64,000 nucleotides of DNA, from positions 1 to 64,000 of the forward strand of contig NZ_CABIKG010000004.1 of assembly GCF_902196125.1 (NCBI RefSeq). Direction: 5' to 3'. Below, piece by piece: positions 8,259-17,260 of this stretch (the first letter of the stretch is position 1; every line of letters starts with the position of its first letter). The notes under the pieces are model-generated. The model was not told the origin of the DNA. It was given only the letters and a program-made list of their open reading frames with translations, and made no database searches. The stretch is from Helicobacter suis (GTDB taxonomy: Bacteria > Campylobacterota > Campylobacteria > Campylobacterales > Helicobacteraceae). The translations under genes and the position numbers were made by a program.

Positions 8259-9648
8259 AACTAAGCTTTGGCCCATGAATGGAGGTGTTAATGGCAATTA
8301 GCTGGCTTCTAAGCGCGCGGTAATAGGTATTGGTTTCTTCAATGGCTTCATGCTTGGTTTCAAAGGTACGCACGCGGGTATAAGAATTAGAGATTTGTGA
8401 AACCAACATTTTTAAAGATTTTTCAGCTTGCATAGTGTCATGGCTATCTAAAGCTCTTTTCAAAACCACGATTTGGGATTCAAGTTGCTTAAAATGGGGG
8501 AGATCAAAAGAGAGCATGGGTACTTTTATAACGCCATATAAAATCTTATTAGTGAAAGCATACAAAGGAATGTTATACACGACTTGGTAGAGTTGCAAAC
8601 AGGCAAGCACATCTGAAATGTGATTAATGGTGGTGTTGACTTGGGGGTTTTGATCTAGGGTGTATAAAATTCTTAAAATCACGGATAAATTCTGCTGATC
8701 ATGGATAATTGCTTGTTCATGGCTAAAACAAGCATGGTGTGAGTAGCGACTCTTGAGTTTTTCTAGGCTATGATAAACATGTTCTAACTTATGGGTGATG
8801 TGGGGGGAATTATCAGCATTATCTACCATGAAAGTTTCTAAATAGCGTTCTAAACTATGGTTAGAGGGAGCTAAAAGGGTGTGATAAACATGCAAGATGT
8901 GGTTAGTATAAAGGGTTAAATCAGGTGTTTCTAACCAGATATTATCAAAGGGAGTATTAGATAAACTCTGGGCTATGGATTTGAGGGTATTAGCTAGCAA
9001 ATAGGATCGAATCTTAGCATGGACAGATCCGCTATTTTGATTAATGCTATCTAAAAGAGATTGCAAGGCTTGTTTGAGATTAGGATCATTTGGGTGGGTT
9101 TGCATATGCTCTTGTACACTTTTAAATTTTTCAATCAGTGCTTTTGTTGCAAAGGGGAGGGGTGAGGGAAAGATAAGTTGGGTGGTGGCTACTTGCATGA
9201 ATTGGGGTAAGAGTGTAGCTTTAAAAGCTAAAAATCTCTGTGTAAAAGCTCTATAAAGGGGTCTATCAAGCGCTCTTAAATGGGCACTGACGATTGTATA
9301 AATTTTGAGTGCAGATTGCATAGCCGTACTGGTTTGTACAACAGAGGTTACTCTTTGATCAAAACCTAGAGAATAAATTAAATGTCTAGTAGGTTTAAGT
9401 AAGTTTGTATCATGGACATTTAAAGGGAGTAAGGCCTCTAAAAAGGCTAAACCCTTTTGTTGTATGGGGGTGGTGTATACGCAGGCTTTGCATTTGTCTT
9501 TGAAATTTAAAATTAGAGTATTAATACTTGGGGCTTCTAGGTCTTCATGAAGAGTTTTTGAAAAGAAAGAAATATCAGGCGATGGTAATGGAGGGTTAGC
9601 AAAGAGAGCTGTAACAAGAATGGGAGGGATTAAAATTTCTTTATTCAT
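8245..9648 (-). CDS. Unknown exported protein next to comB6-comB7
   Basis: A 467-residue protein with a signal-peptide-like start (MNKEILIPPILVTALFANPP) and no later membrane segment. The rest is helical with many Leu, His and Gln residues. It carries one early CxxC (DKCKACVYTT) and one further Cys near residue 304, so a disulfide in the periplasm is plausible. GGAG lies 9 bases before the ATG. I do not recognise a family. It follows comB7 on the same strand after 134 bases, exactly where comB8-comB9-comB10 stand in H. pylori, but it does not look like ComB8 (no N-terminal membrane anchor plus ~200-residue periplasmic domain), ComB9 or ComB10. A role in DNA uptake is inferred from position only. 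Confidence 0.75.
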   Translation of the reverse strand: MNKEILIPPILVTALFANPPLPSPDISFFSKTLHEDLEAPSINTLILNFKDKCKACVYTTPIQQKGLAFLEALLPLNVHDTNLLKPTRHLIYSLGFDQRVTSVVQTSTAMQSALKIYTIVSAHLRALDRPLYRAFTQRFLAFKATLLPQFMQVATTQLIFPSPLPFATKALIEKFKSVQEHMQTHPNDPNLKQALQSLLDSINQNSGSVHAKIRSYLLANTLKSIAQSLSNTPFDNIWLETPDLTLYTNHILHVYHTLLAPSNHSLERYLETFMVDNADNSPHITHKLEHVYHSLEKLKSRYSHHACFSHEQAIIHDQQNLSVILRILYTLDQNPQVNTTINHISDVLACLQLYQVVYNIPLYAFTNKILYGVIKVPMLSFDLPHFKQLESQIVVLKRALDSHDTMQAEKSLKMLVSQISNSYTRVRTFETKHEAIEETNTYYRALRSQLIAINTSIHGPKLSFSYF

Positions 9649-9782
9649 GGGCGTACTCCAGATAAAAAAAATGATACATTCTATAAATTCATAATAAAAT
9701 CAACCTTAAAAAATAATCGTATGAGAAACAGCACGGGTATGTAAGTGTAGCAAAGCAAACAAAAAGTAAATAAAATGTGTAA

Positions 9783-9914
9783 TTAGCTTAGAATTAACGC
9801 TTTCTGTGTTTCTAAAATATGAGAAAAAGCACAGGGGCTTTTTTGCATTTCATGGAATTTACTACTACAAGCATGTAGAACAATGCTTAAGAATAAAAGA
9901 AAAGAAAATTTCAT
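9783..9914 (-). CDS. comB7: ComB7 small lipoprotein of the competence T4SS
   Basis: A 43-residue lipoprotein gene. The signal MKFSFLLFLSIVLHAC ends in a lipobox (LHAC), and the mature part begins CSSKFHEMQKSPC. This matches, as I recall it, the short ComB7 of H. pylori (CTSKVHEMKKSPC), the VirB7-like lipoprotein that stabilises the outer-membrane part of the ComB DNA-uptake machine. Its ATG overlaps the TGA of comB6 (ATGA), so the two are translationally coupled, as in the H. pylori order comB6-comB7. It stops at TAA 9783-9785. The gene is short enough to be missed by automatic callers. Confidence 0.85.
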   Translation of the reverse strand: MKFSFLLFLSIVLHACSSKFHEMQKSPCAFSHILETQKALILS

Positions 9915-10981
9915 GAGTGTTCCTTAGAAGCGTTTTGAATCTGGATTTGGGCTGTTGAGAGGGTTTGTATACTAAAAGAGGGTTCTTGTTTTTCTTGTGT
10001 GCTGGTATGGGTGGTGTGCTTGGTGGTTATATCAGAGGATATAAAGGAGGTTAACAAACTTTGGGTGTGTTGGCGTACTAAATTTTTACTAGCTGTGCTA
10101 ATGCTAGCTAGATTAGCTAACCAACCTTTAGTACCAAAAAGCCCATTGATAAAAATAGGGACTCTCTTGGTTAAAAAAAGCGTTAAAAGGGTGCTAGCAA
10201 TTAAAATTAAATAGTTTTCTATGAGTGAAGGGGTGGGCGATTGCAGCGGAGTAGGTGGGATATTAATAATGAGGGTTTTAAGAATTTTAGCGTTATAAAA
10301 GGCTATAAGAATGATAAGGGGCTGATAAAAACTTAAAGCCAAACACTTTTTAAAATATAGCCCTAGTAGGCGCAAACCAAATAATCCAAGTGGCAAGATA
10401 AAAATAGCCAAAGCTAGCCATAAATACAGCTCAATAGAGATCATTACAGTTAAAGCTAGAATATAAATAAGAAGTATCCCTTGAGATATAACAAGGGTTA
10501 AAATTAGCATGACAGAAATAAGGGTTTCTAGGTTGATAGGCTTAATTTGGCTGATGAGTAAAACAAGGGTATGAAAACTTTGGTTAATGAGAAATTCTAA
10601 ATCTAAATGGGTTTCTTCTAAATCAAGAGCAGATGCAGAGGCTTTTAAACTTGCATGGATAAGCTCTGTTAAAGTATTGGCCGGGTAGAAGATGAGGTGT
10701 TTAAGTTGTGTGTAAAAATCTTGGGGGTGGTGGATTGCATAATTAAAGAGAGTAAAAAAGAGAGCAAAAGAGGCGAGGCTAAAAAGGGTTTTCCATTTAA
10801 AAAAGTCTAAGGCGCGTACTCTTTGATAAGCCCATAACATCAAGGCTAAAACCATGCACAGATTACAAAATAAAGAAAATTGTGGCAACTCTAAAATCTG
10901 AGTCCCTAAATTAGAGAGAAGAGTTTGGGTTGGATCAAGAAAAAAATGCAAAACACTCTGGTAGAGTTGCAAAGACTGCAA
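9911..10981 (-). CDS. comB6: ComB6/VirB6-like inner-membrane protein
   Basis: A 356-residue polytopic membrane protein with about seven hydrophobic segments and a hydrophilic Ser/Thr/Gln-rich tail, the plan of VirB6/TrbL proteins that form the inner-membrane channel of type IV secretion systems. Recognition as ComB6 rests on this topology and on the coupled comB7 lipoprotein downstream. The central paired segments (LIYILALTVMISIELYLWLA) and the FINGLFGTKGW loop are visible. The start is TTG 10981 with AAGG seven bases upstream. It diverges from ctpA. comB8-10 do not follow, unlike in H. pylori. Confidence 0.8.
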   Translation of the reverse strand: MQSLQLYQSVLHFFLDPTQTLLSNLGTQILELPQFSLFCNLCMVLALMLWAYQRVRALDFFKWKTLFSLASFALFFTLFNYAIHHPQDFYTQLKHLIFYPANTLTELIHASLKASASALDLEETHLDLEFLINQSFHTLVLLISQIKPINLETLISVMLILTLVISQGILLIYILALTVMISIELYLWLALAIFILPLGLFGLRLLGLYFKKCLALSFYQPLIILIAFYNAKILKTLIINIPPTPLQSPTPSLIENYLILIASTLLTLFLTKRVPIFINGLFGTKGWLANLASISTASKNLVRQHTQSLLTSFISSDITTKHTTHTSTQEKQEPSFSIQTLSTAQIQIQNASKEHS

Positions 10982-11120
10982 ATAATAACCTTAAGGGTTG
11001 GGTTTTAGCGATTATAGTGGGCGGGAGTTTAATACAGACTAAAATAAAGTTTAAATTGTAAAATCGCGCTTTTTTAGATAAAATGGCGGTTTTAACGCGA
11101 ATAATTAGATAAGGGAAATG

Positions 11121-12491
11121 ATGAACAAGTATTTTACAATGGGGGTTGTATCGTCTATTTTGAGTGTATGGCTGGTAGCCCATAGTTTAGAAGTGGCTCA
11201 GGTTACCCCCACGCATGCCAGAAGCTTTAAAAAAAATAACAAACCCACCACTGCCGAACGGCTCAATGCTTTAAAGAAATTTTCTAGCGTGGTGGAGGAA
11301 ATTGAGCGCTACTATGTAGATGAGGTGAGCATTAATGATATTGTAGATAAGGCCATTGATGGGCTTTTAAGTAATTTAGATGCCCACTCCTCTTACTTAA
11401 CGGCTAAGAAGTTTAGAGATTTTAGAGCCCAAACAGAGGGTGAGTTTGGAGGATTAGGTATTACGGTTGGAATTCGCGATGGCGCGCTTACAGTGATTGC
11501 CCCCCTAGATGATACACCCGCCTTTAAAGCTGGGATCAAAGCTGGAGATGTGATTTTAAAGATCAACCAAGAAAGCACGCTTAACATGAGTATTGATAAT
11601 GCGGTTAATTTAATGCGAGGCAAGCCTAAAACCCCTATTGAACTTACTATCGTGCGCAAATCTGAACCTAAACCCATTGTGATTAAAATGATTCGCGACA
11701 TCATTAAAATTAAATCCGTACACGCTAAAAAAATTGAGGGCACAAACTTTTTATATGTACGGGTTAATTCCTTTGATCGCAATGTGGTTAAAGGCGTACT
11801 TGGCGAACTTAACAAGGCTAAAAATTTACAAGGAATTGTACTAGATTTGCGCTCTAACCCGGGAGGATTACTCAACCAAGCCATCGATCTTTCCAATCTC
11901 TTTATCAAGCATGGCATCATTGTCTCGCAAAAAGGGCGCATTAAATCTGAAGACATTGAATACCGCGCCAATGGCAGAGCCCCTTATGCTAACTTGCCCA
12001 TTGCCGTACTAGTCAATGCCGGTACAGCTAGTGCTAGCGAGATTGTCTCCGGTGCGCTCCAAGATCACAAAAGGGCAATTATCATTGGTGAGGACACCTT
12101 TGGTAAGGGTAGTGTACAAACAACTTTCCCTGTAGGCAGAGACGAGGCGATTAAAATCACCATTGCTCGCTATTATTTGCCCAGCGGGCGCACTATTCAA
12201 GCAGTAGGAATCAAACCAGATATTTTAATTTATCCGGGCAGTGTACCCCAAGATGGAAGCAAGTTTAGCTTGAAAGAAGCCGACTTAAAACACCATTTAC
12301 AACAAGAACTCAAAGAGTTAAACACCAAAAAAGACAATAAAAAACCCACCCCGGGTAAAAAAGAGAATAAAGAGGAAAAGGCCATCACGCTTAAGGACAT
12401 CAACGCAGATATCCAGCTTAAAGTTGCAATTGATACGCTTAAGGTGTGGGATATTCTTATGGCTGCTAAAAAAGAGAGCGCGCATAAGTAA
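11121..12491 (+). CDS. ctpA: Carboxy-terminal processing protease CtpA (S41 family)
   Basis: A periplasmic tail-specific serine protease. Order: a signal anchor (about residues 4-25), a helical segment, a PDZ domain (FGGLGITVG to GIKAGDVILKIN, roughly 100-190), then the peptidase core with LDLRSNPGGLL, the catalytic Ser in AGTASASEIVSG near 303 and the Lys of DTFGKGSVQT about 25 residues later. The end is rich in Lys and Glu. Two ATGs stand in a row (11118, 11121); AAGGG is correctly spaced for the second. It overlaps the next gene, and the order ctpA-membrane protein-plsC is conserved in H. pylori. Substrates are not known from sequence. Confidence 0.93.
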   Translation: MNKYFTMGVVSSILSVWLVAHSLEVAQVTPTHARSFKKNNKPTTAERLNALKKFSSVVEEIERYYVDEVSINDIVDKAIDGLLSNLDAHSSYLTAKKFRDFRAQTEGEFGGLGITVGIRDGALTVIAPLDDTPAFKAGIKAGDVILKINQESTLNMSIDNAVNLMRGKPKTPIELTIVRKSEPKPIVIKMIRDIIKIKSVHAKKIEGTNFLYVRVNSFDRNVVKGVLGELNKAKNLQGIVLDLRSNPGGLLNQAIDLSNLFIKHGIIVSQKGRIKSEDIEYRANGRAPYANLPIAVLVNAGTASASEIVSGALQDHKRAIIIGEDTFGKGSVQTTFPVGRDEAIKITIARYYLPSGRTIQAVGIKPDILIYPGSVPQDGSKFSLKEADLKHHLQQELKELNTKKDNKKPTPGKKENKEEKAITLKDINADIQLKVAIDTLKVWDILMAAKKESAHK

Positions 12492-13596
12492 AAAAATAGG
12501 GTTGGGGCATTTTATAGGCTATATTTTAGGGTTTTTACTTTTCTTATTAGGTTTATACGCAGAGGAAGAGCCTAAGGCTAAGGTTGTTTATCTTAAGGTG
12601 TTAAATTTACAAGAACTGAGTAGTAAACCTGTGTATGTGGGGCAAAGTGTTTCTGTACAATATAACCTTTTACTTTTCCCACAAGCCAAATTTTTAGGCG
12701 CTGAACTCTCTAAAATTCCAGATTCTAAACAACTCAAGCGCCTTAATTTCACACCCGCTTGGAAAGATTTAGGCAACGATACTTTTAGCGCAACCTATAT
12801 TTATAAAGTAATGGGAACTCAGGCAGTAATTCCTGAACTTAAAGTGAGTGCCTTTGTTAAAGATCAAGGCTATGTAGATAGCTCTAGCGCGCCTAGTATT
12901 GCTTTACAAGTGCTTGATCTTTCTTTACACCCTAATTATGTGGGGGTGGTCGCGCGTAACTTAAAAGTTATAGGTTATAAGGTTAAAGAGTATGATAGCA
13001 CCCATAATATTTTAGTCTTTGAGATACAAGCTAAGGGAGCGAATTTAGAGGATCTTAAAATTGCAGGGAGTATCAAACAGGGGTTTGAAAGCACGCATTT
13101 TGGGATAGATCATTCTAGCGGGCTCTATTACTGCATTTTGCCTAAAAATATGCAATCTCTTTCCTTTAATTACTTTTCCTTAGAGGAGGAGCAGTTTAAG
13201 GAATTGCATTTTTCTCTGATCCCCATTGATGAGAGTGTGAGTACACAAAGCAACCTCAAACCTAAGAATAATTTATTACTCTTTTCTAACTTGCTTTTAA
13301 TCTTTTTATTACTGGTGATGCTAGCACTTTGCTTTCTTACCTCTTATAAAAAAACCACCCTCTCTTTTGCTGTGATTTTGCTAGGTGTGTTGTTGTTTAA
13401 TATCTTTTCTACTTATCGCAATGGGCTTTTAAAGGCGCAAGCAGAAATTAAAATTTTACCCACAGAAAATTCCACTTTACTAGCCATTCCTAAGCAGGTT
13501 TTACATGTAAAAATCATCGGTTCGCATGCTAAGTATTATAAAATCATGACTAAAGATGAAAAAATAGGCTGGGTGAGAAAAGAAGATGTGGAGTAA
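12424..13596 (+). CDS. Conserved membrane-anchored protein with C-terminal SH3-like segment
   Basis: A bitopic or tritopic envelope protein of unknown function found between ctpA and plsC in Helicobacter. It has an N-terminal hydrophobic segment (HFIGYILGFLLFLLGLYA), a ~240-residue periplasmic beta-rich part, two close membrane segments (LLLFSNLLLIFLLLVML and LSFAVILLGVLLFNIF) and a final SH3-like stretch (AEIKILPTENST...IGWVRKEDVE). The start is uncertain. No ATG exists near the front: TTG 12424 (inside ctpA) gives 390 residues with KKRAR before the signal, and TTG 12502 removes 26 residues but lacks a ribosome-binding site. The last 11 bases overlap plsC. A scaffold or peptidoglycan-facing role is only a guess. 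Confidence 0.75.
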   Translation: MQLIRLRCGIFLWLLKKRARISKKIGLGHFIGYILGFLLFLLGLYAEEEPKAKVVYLKVLNLQELSSKPVYVGQSVSVQYNLLLFPQAKFLGAELSKIPDSKQLKRLNFTPAWKDLGNDTFSATYIYKVMGTQAVIPELKVSAFVKDQGYVDSSSAPSIALQVLDLSLHPNYVGVVARNLKVIGYKVKEYDSTHNILVFEIQAKGANLEDLKIAGSIKQGFESTHFGIDHSSGLYYCILPKNMQSLSFNYFSLEEEQFKELHFSLIPIDESVSTQSNLKPKNNLLLFSNLLLIFLLLVMLALCFLTSYKKTTLSFAVILLGVLLFNIFSTYRNGLLKAQAEIKILPTENSTLLAIPKQVLHVKIIGSHAKYYKIMTKDEKIGWVRKEDVE

Positions 13597-14281
13597 GATA
13601 CGCGGGATTTATGCGCTGTTGGTGGTCGGATTAGGGCTTGGCTTTATTATCCTGATGAATTTTCTTACCCGCAAACACAACAATTCGCGCCGGACTCGCA
13701 AATGGTGCCGTTCTTTCTTCTTTTTAATGGGCTCGCCCTTAGAAACAATAGGCGAATTTGATACTAGCGCTAGTTTAATTGTACTCAACCACCAAAGCAT
13801 CATTGATATTATTTGTTTAGAGGCCTACCACCCTAGCAATATCTGCTGGATTGCTAAAAAAGAATTAGGCGACATTCCCTACTATGGCTATGCGCTTAAA
13901 ACCCCTGAAATGATTTTAATTGATCGAGACGATAGAAGAGGTTTAGCCTCTTTAATTAAAATTGCTAAAGAAAAATTAGATCAAGGGCGTCCACTGGTGA
14001 TCTTTCCAGAAGGCACGCGGGGCAGGGGCGAGGGAGCGTTTTTACCCTTTAAACCCGGGGCTAGGGTTTTAGCCGAAAAACTCCGACTTAAAATCCAGCC
14101 TATTTTATTACTCAATACCCGTAAAATTTTTAACACTAAGCCTTTAGAATCGCATGCCACACACCTGCGCATGGTGCTTTTAAAAGCCTTTGAGCCAGAT
14201 TTAAGCAGCAATTGGTATCAAGAATTAGAGGCGTATATGCAAGCAGAATATAGCAAGCATTATCAAGAACTGCATGGTTAA
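13586..14281 (+). CDS. plsC: 1-acyl-sn-glycerol-3-phosphate acyltransferase PlsC
   Basis: Acylates lysophosphatidic acid to phosphatidic acid, the branch point of phospholipid synthesis, at the inner membrane. The 231-residue protein has an N-terminal membrane segment (ALLVVGLGLGFIILMNFL), the catalytic HX4D motif (NHQSIIDI, about residues 69-76), the Arg block (LIDRDDRRG) and the substrate-binding FPEGTRGRGEG near 142. The gene overlaps its upstream neighbour by 11 bases and closes the ctpA operon. A tRNA-Ala promoter begins directly after its stop. Confidence 0.95.
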   Translation: MWSKIRGIYALLVVGLGLGFIILMNFLTRKHNNSRRTRKWCRSFFFLMGSPLETIGEFDTSASLIVLNHQSIIDIICLEAYHPSNICWIAKKELGDIPYYGYALKTPEMILIDRDDRRGLASLIKIAKEKLDQGRPLVIFPEGTRGRGEGAFLPFKPGARVLAEKLRLKIQPILLLNTRKIFNTKPLESHATHLRMVLLKAFEPDLSSNWYQELEAYMQAEYSKHYQELHG

Positions 14282-14285
14282 TTTA

Positions 14286-14314
14286 TTGCTTTTTATGTTT
14301 GGGCATGTTAAAAT
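14286..14314 (+). promoter_or_regulatory. Promoter of tRNA-Ala
   Basis: TTGCTT (14286-14291) and TAAAAT (14309-14314), spaced by 17 bases, lie 15 bases ahead of the tRNA. Confidence 0.55.
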
Positions 14315-14328
14315 AGGCAATTCTTGTT

Positions 14329-14405
14329 GGGGTGTTAGCTCAGTTTGGGAGAGCGCAACGCTGGCAGCGTTGAGGTCAGGGGTTCGAGCCCCCTACACTC
14401 CACCA
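14329..14405 (+). tRNA. tRNA-Ala(GGC)
   Basis: A 77-base cloverleaf with acceptor ggggtgt/acactcc (one G-T pair), anticodon GGC in cgctggcagcg, and encoded CCA. Confidence 0.96.
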
Positions 14406-14446
14406 ACTGAGAGTCTTATAAATAGAAATCTTTACAGGGGGTTTTT

Positions 14447-14827
14447 ATGTTTAGTTCTTCTCTGATCAAATGGGGGGGTATGGGATTAGTTGGCGCTTTT
14501 TTCATGTTAGGCTGTTCTAAGGTTGCTAGCATCAATCCAGGCCAGCCCACTACTGGACAGGTAAAACCCATTCATGGATACAGTTGTAATAAACAAAAAA
14601 TGTGGCCTATTTGGCCCTATGGCAAAAAAGGGATAGAAAATCTCAAAAAAGAGGCCATGCAACAAGCACAAGATCAAGCTGATGCTTACGCTAAAAGCTT
14701 AGGCAAAAGTGAAGGGGAACTTATCAACACCACTGTAACCCTAGAAAGTTGGCCTTTACCCCGCTATTTGTTTTTCCTTGGGAGCAAATGCGTAAAAGTA
14801 CAGGGTTATGCGCGCGCTAAAGATTAA
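14447..14827 (+). CDS. Small lipoprotein of unknown function
   Basis: A 126-residue protein with a lipoprotein signal (basic K, hydrophobic GLVGAFFML, lipobox MLGC). The mature part has one short helix rich in Ala/Gln (AMQQAQDQADAYAKSLGK), two further Cys (YSCNKQ, SKCVKV) that could form a disulfide, and a WPIWPYGKKG motif. AGGGGG precedes the ATG by about 5 bases. It follows tRNA-Ala by 41 bases and probably shares its transcript, echoing the tRNA-trl arrangement at 6 kb. A G7 run (14472-14478) lies within the signal-peptide codons and could slip, though G7 also occurs in essential genes here. I do not recognise a family. Confidence 0.8.
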   Translation: MFSSSLIKWGGMGLVGAFFMLGCSKVASINPGQPTTGQVKPIHGYSCNKQKMWPIWPYGKKGIENLKKEAMQQAQDQADAYAKSLGKSEGELINTTVTLESWPLPRYLFFLGSKCVKVQGYARAKD

Positions 14828-15034
14828 AGGCTTGTTGCTCTAATTAAGTGCGTAAGTCAAGGCTTAAGGGTTTTGGTGTGTTGTTGTTTTTTACAAAGAC
14901 GCCAACGGGGGATAGAGCGCTTTCTAGCAATAGCTAGAGCTGAGGCCTTGTTTTAAAGCAAACACCTAAGTTATTCTGCCTTTATAAAATTTTTAAGCTT
15001 TTTGCCCTTGTAATTTTTTATTTGTAAGCGACCC

Positions 15035-16189
15035 TCAAACGCTCTTGCCTAAAAAATCTTGAATCGCCTCCACCTTGTCTAATGCCTCCCAGCTAAAACC
15101 CTCCCGTCCAAAATGCCCGTAAGTGGCGGTTTTTCTATAAATGGGGCGCAATAGATTAAGACTTTGCATAATGCCCTTTGGTGTGAGTTTAAACAGGGCG
15201 CGCACGCATGATTCTAGCACCTCCGGGCTATAAGAGCTAGTATTATGGGTGTTGATATAAACTGAGATAGGATCAACAATGCCAATTGCATAAGCAAGTT
15301 GTACCGTAGCGCGCATACAAACCCCGCTAGCTACAAGATTTTTAGCGATATAACGCGCCATGTAAGCTGCGCTTCTATCCACCTTTGAGGGGTCCTTACC
15401 GCTAAAAGCCCCGCCTCCATGCGGGCAACTCCCGCCATAAGTATCTACAATGATTTTACGACCCGTCAAACCCGCATCGCCTTGTGGCCCGCCGATAACA
15501 AATTTACCTGTAGGGTTGATGTGGTACTTAATATCATCGTTGATAAATTCTTGAGGCAAAACCTTATACACAATCTCCTCAATGATAGCCTCTCTTAAGG
15601 ATTTTTGATCGATCTCTGGGGAGTGCTGGGTGGAGATCACAATCGTATCAATCCCAATAGGTTTATGCCCCTCATAGCGCACGGTTACTTGTGCCTTGCC
15701 ATCGGGTCTTAAAAAGGGTAAACAGCCGCTTTTTCTAGCCTGAGCTAGACCTGAGGTGATTGCGTGGGCAAGATGAATGGCTAGGGGCATAAAATTTTGT
15801 GTCTCGCTACAAGCATAGCCAAACATCAAGCCTTGATCACCTGCGCCCACTTCGCCATCAGCTCTATCCACCCCTTGGTTAATATCTGGGCTTTGCTCGC
15901 CTATACCATTGAGTACGGCCGCACTTCTATAATCAAATCCATAAAGCGCATCGGTATAGCCAATGTCTTTAATCACACCGCGGGCAATTTCTTGCATGGG
16001 GGCATAGACGCGGGTTTTAAGCTCGCCTGTGATCACACAAAACCCATTAGCTAATAAAGTTTCACACGCCACCCGCGCCCCTTCATCGCGCTCAATGATA
16101 TAGTCTAAAATGGCATCGCTGATTTGATCGGCCATTTTATCTGGATGCCCCTCTGTAACCGACTCTGAGGTGAAAAGATAGCGCCCCAT
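15035..16189 (-). CDS. metK: S-adenosylmethionine synthetase
   Basis: Makes S-adenosylmethionine from methionine and ATP, the methyl donor for RlmN and for the many DNA methylases of this genus. The 384-residue length is normal. Signature motifs: [13 protein letters not shown] at the N-terminus, [12 protein letters not shown], and the phosphate loop [16 protein letters not shown]. It is the third gene of rpsB-tsf-metK, 9 bases after tsf, with GGAG before its ATG. In H. pylori metK is not next to tsf, so this junction is a rearrangement. Confidence 0.97.
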   Translation of the reverse strand: MGRYLFTSESVTEGHPDKMADQISDAILDYIIERDEGARVACETLLANGFCVITGELKTRVYAPMQEIARGVIKDIGYTDALYGFDYRSAAVLNGIGEQSPDINQGVDRADGEVGAGDQGLMFGYACSETQNFMPLAIHLAHAITSGLAQARKSGCLPFLRPDGKAQVTVRYEGHKPIGIDTIVISTQHSPEIDQKSLREAIIEEIVYKVLPQEFINDDIKYHINPTGKFVIGGPQGDAGLTGRKIIVDTYGGSCPHGGGAFSGKDPSKVDRSAAYMARYIAKNLVASGVCMRATVQLAYAIGIVDPISVYINTHNTSSYSPEVLESCVRALFKLTPKGIMQSLNLLRPIYRKTATYGHFGREGFSWEALDKVEAIQDFLGKSV

Positions 16190-16198
16190 AAACTCTCC

Positions 16199-17260
16199 TT
16201 ACTGCATTTGTGCGGCCACTTCAGCTGCAAAATCCTCGCTTTTTTTCTCAATCCCTTCGCCCACTTCAAAACGCACAAACTCCACAATTTCTATTTTGTC
16301 ATGCATTTGCGCGCTCTTTTCCTCTAAAATCTGCTGGATAGTCTTTTTCTCATCCATCACAAAAAATTGCCCTAAAAGGCTGAGGCGTTGATCTAAAAGG
16401 GTGTTATCTGCAATGAAGCGCTCCATTTTACCCGGAATGATCTTTTCAAAAATCTTTTCTGGCTTTTTCTGGGCGCGTAGCTCCTCTTTAAACACCTCCT
16501 CTTGCGCGCTTAAAACCTCAGGGGTTAATTCCACACGGCTAACATAAGTAGGCATGGTTTTTAAAGGCTTGCCTAAGCGTTTAGCCTCCTCATTTTCCTT
16601 TTCTATCTCAGCTATCAAGGCAATCTTTTCTTTGGCTATAAACTCCGGACTAAAGGCTTTATAGCTCAGTACAACCGGCTTCATTGCAGCTGCGTGCATG
16701 GCAATTTGGCGGGCTAGTTCTTTGAGTTCTGGGGCATGTTTGGGGTTTTGGTGTACTATTTTAACCACCACCCCCACGCGGTGGTTAGCATGCAAATAGG
16801 CATTAATCACCTCATTAGATTTAGCCTGCATAGAGATCAAACGCCTCACCACAATATTTTCCCCAATCTTAGCAATAGCCGCGTGCAAATAATCCTGATA
16901 GCTTTGCCCATTTAAAGAGGCTTTTAAAAGCGCTTGCTCACTTGAGATATGTTGATCTTTTGCTAGTTTAAGGGTTTGTTGTACTAGCGCTTTAAAATGC
17001 TCGTTTTTAGCCACAAAGTCTGTTTCGCTATTAATCTCTAACATAATGGCCTGTTTATTATCCACATCTAAAGCAATCACCCCCTCGCTTGCCACGCGAT
17101 CAGCCTTTTTAATGGCCTTACTTAAACCCTTTTCACGCAGATATGCCACCGATTTTTCTAAATCCCCGCCACATTCTACTAAAGCCTTTTTACAATCCAT
17201 CATAGGCGCATCTGTCATTTCTCTAAGCTGTTTGACCTGCGCTGCACTTACACTACTCAT
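16199..17260 (-). CDS. tsf: Translation elongation factor Ts
   Basis: Guanine-nucleotide exchange factor for EF-Tu. The 353 residues begin with the UBA-like module ([25 protein letters not shown]) and the conserved [25 protein letters not shown] block that contacts EF-Tu. The protein is longer than the E. coli one by a coiled-coil region, as is usual for this group. Its ATG lies within the last codons of rpsB (8-base overlap, stop TAG inside ATGAGTAG), so the two are coupled. Confidence 0.97.
   Translation of the reverse strand: MSSVSAAQVKQLREMTDAPMMDCKKALVECGGDLEKSVAYLREKGLSKAIKKADRVASEGVIALDVDNKQAIMLEINSETDFVAKNEHFKALVQQTLKLAKDQHISSEQALLKASLNGQSYQDYLHAAIAKIGENIVVRRLISMQAKSNEVINAYLHANHRVGVVVKIVHQNPKHAPELKELARQIAMHAAAMKPVVLSYKAFSPEFIAKEKIALIAEIEKENEEAKRLGKPLKTMPTYVSRVELTPEVLSAQEEVFKEELRAQKKPEKIFEKIIPGKMERFIADNTLLDQRLSLLGQFFVMDEKKTIQQILEEKSAQMHDKIEIVEFVRFEVGEGIEKKSEDFAAEVAAQMQ

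Noticed and set aside
8245..9648. Reading the 467-residue protein as ComB8 or ComB10
   Set aside because: Length and layout do not fit: there is a cleavable-type signal, no N-terminal membrane anchor followed by a short VirB8 domain, and no Pro-rich VirB10 region.
14923..14938. TCTAGC-AATA-GCTAGA hairpin as a terminator of the lipoprotein or metK gene
   Set aside because: The stem is short and AT-containing and no T-run follows on either strand.
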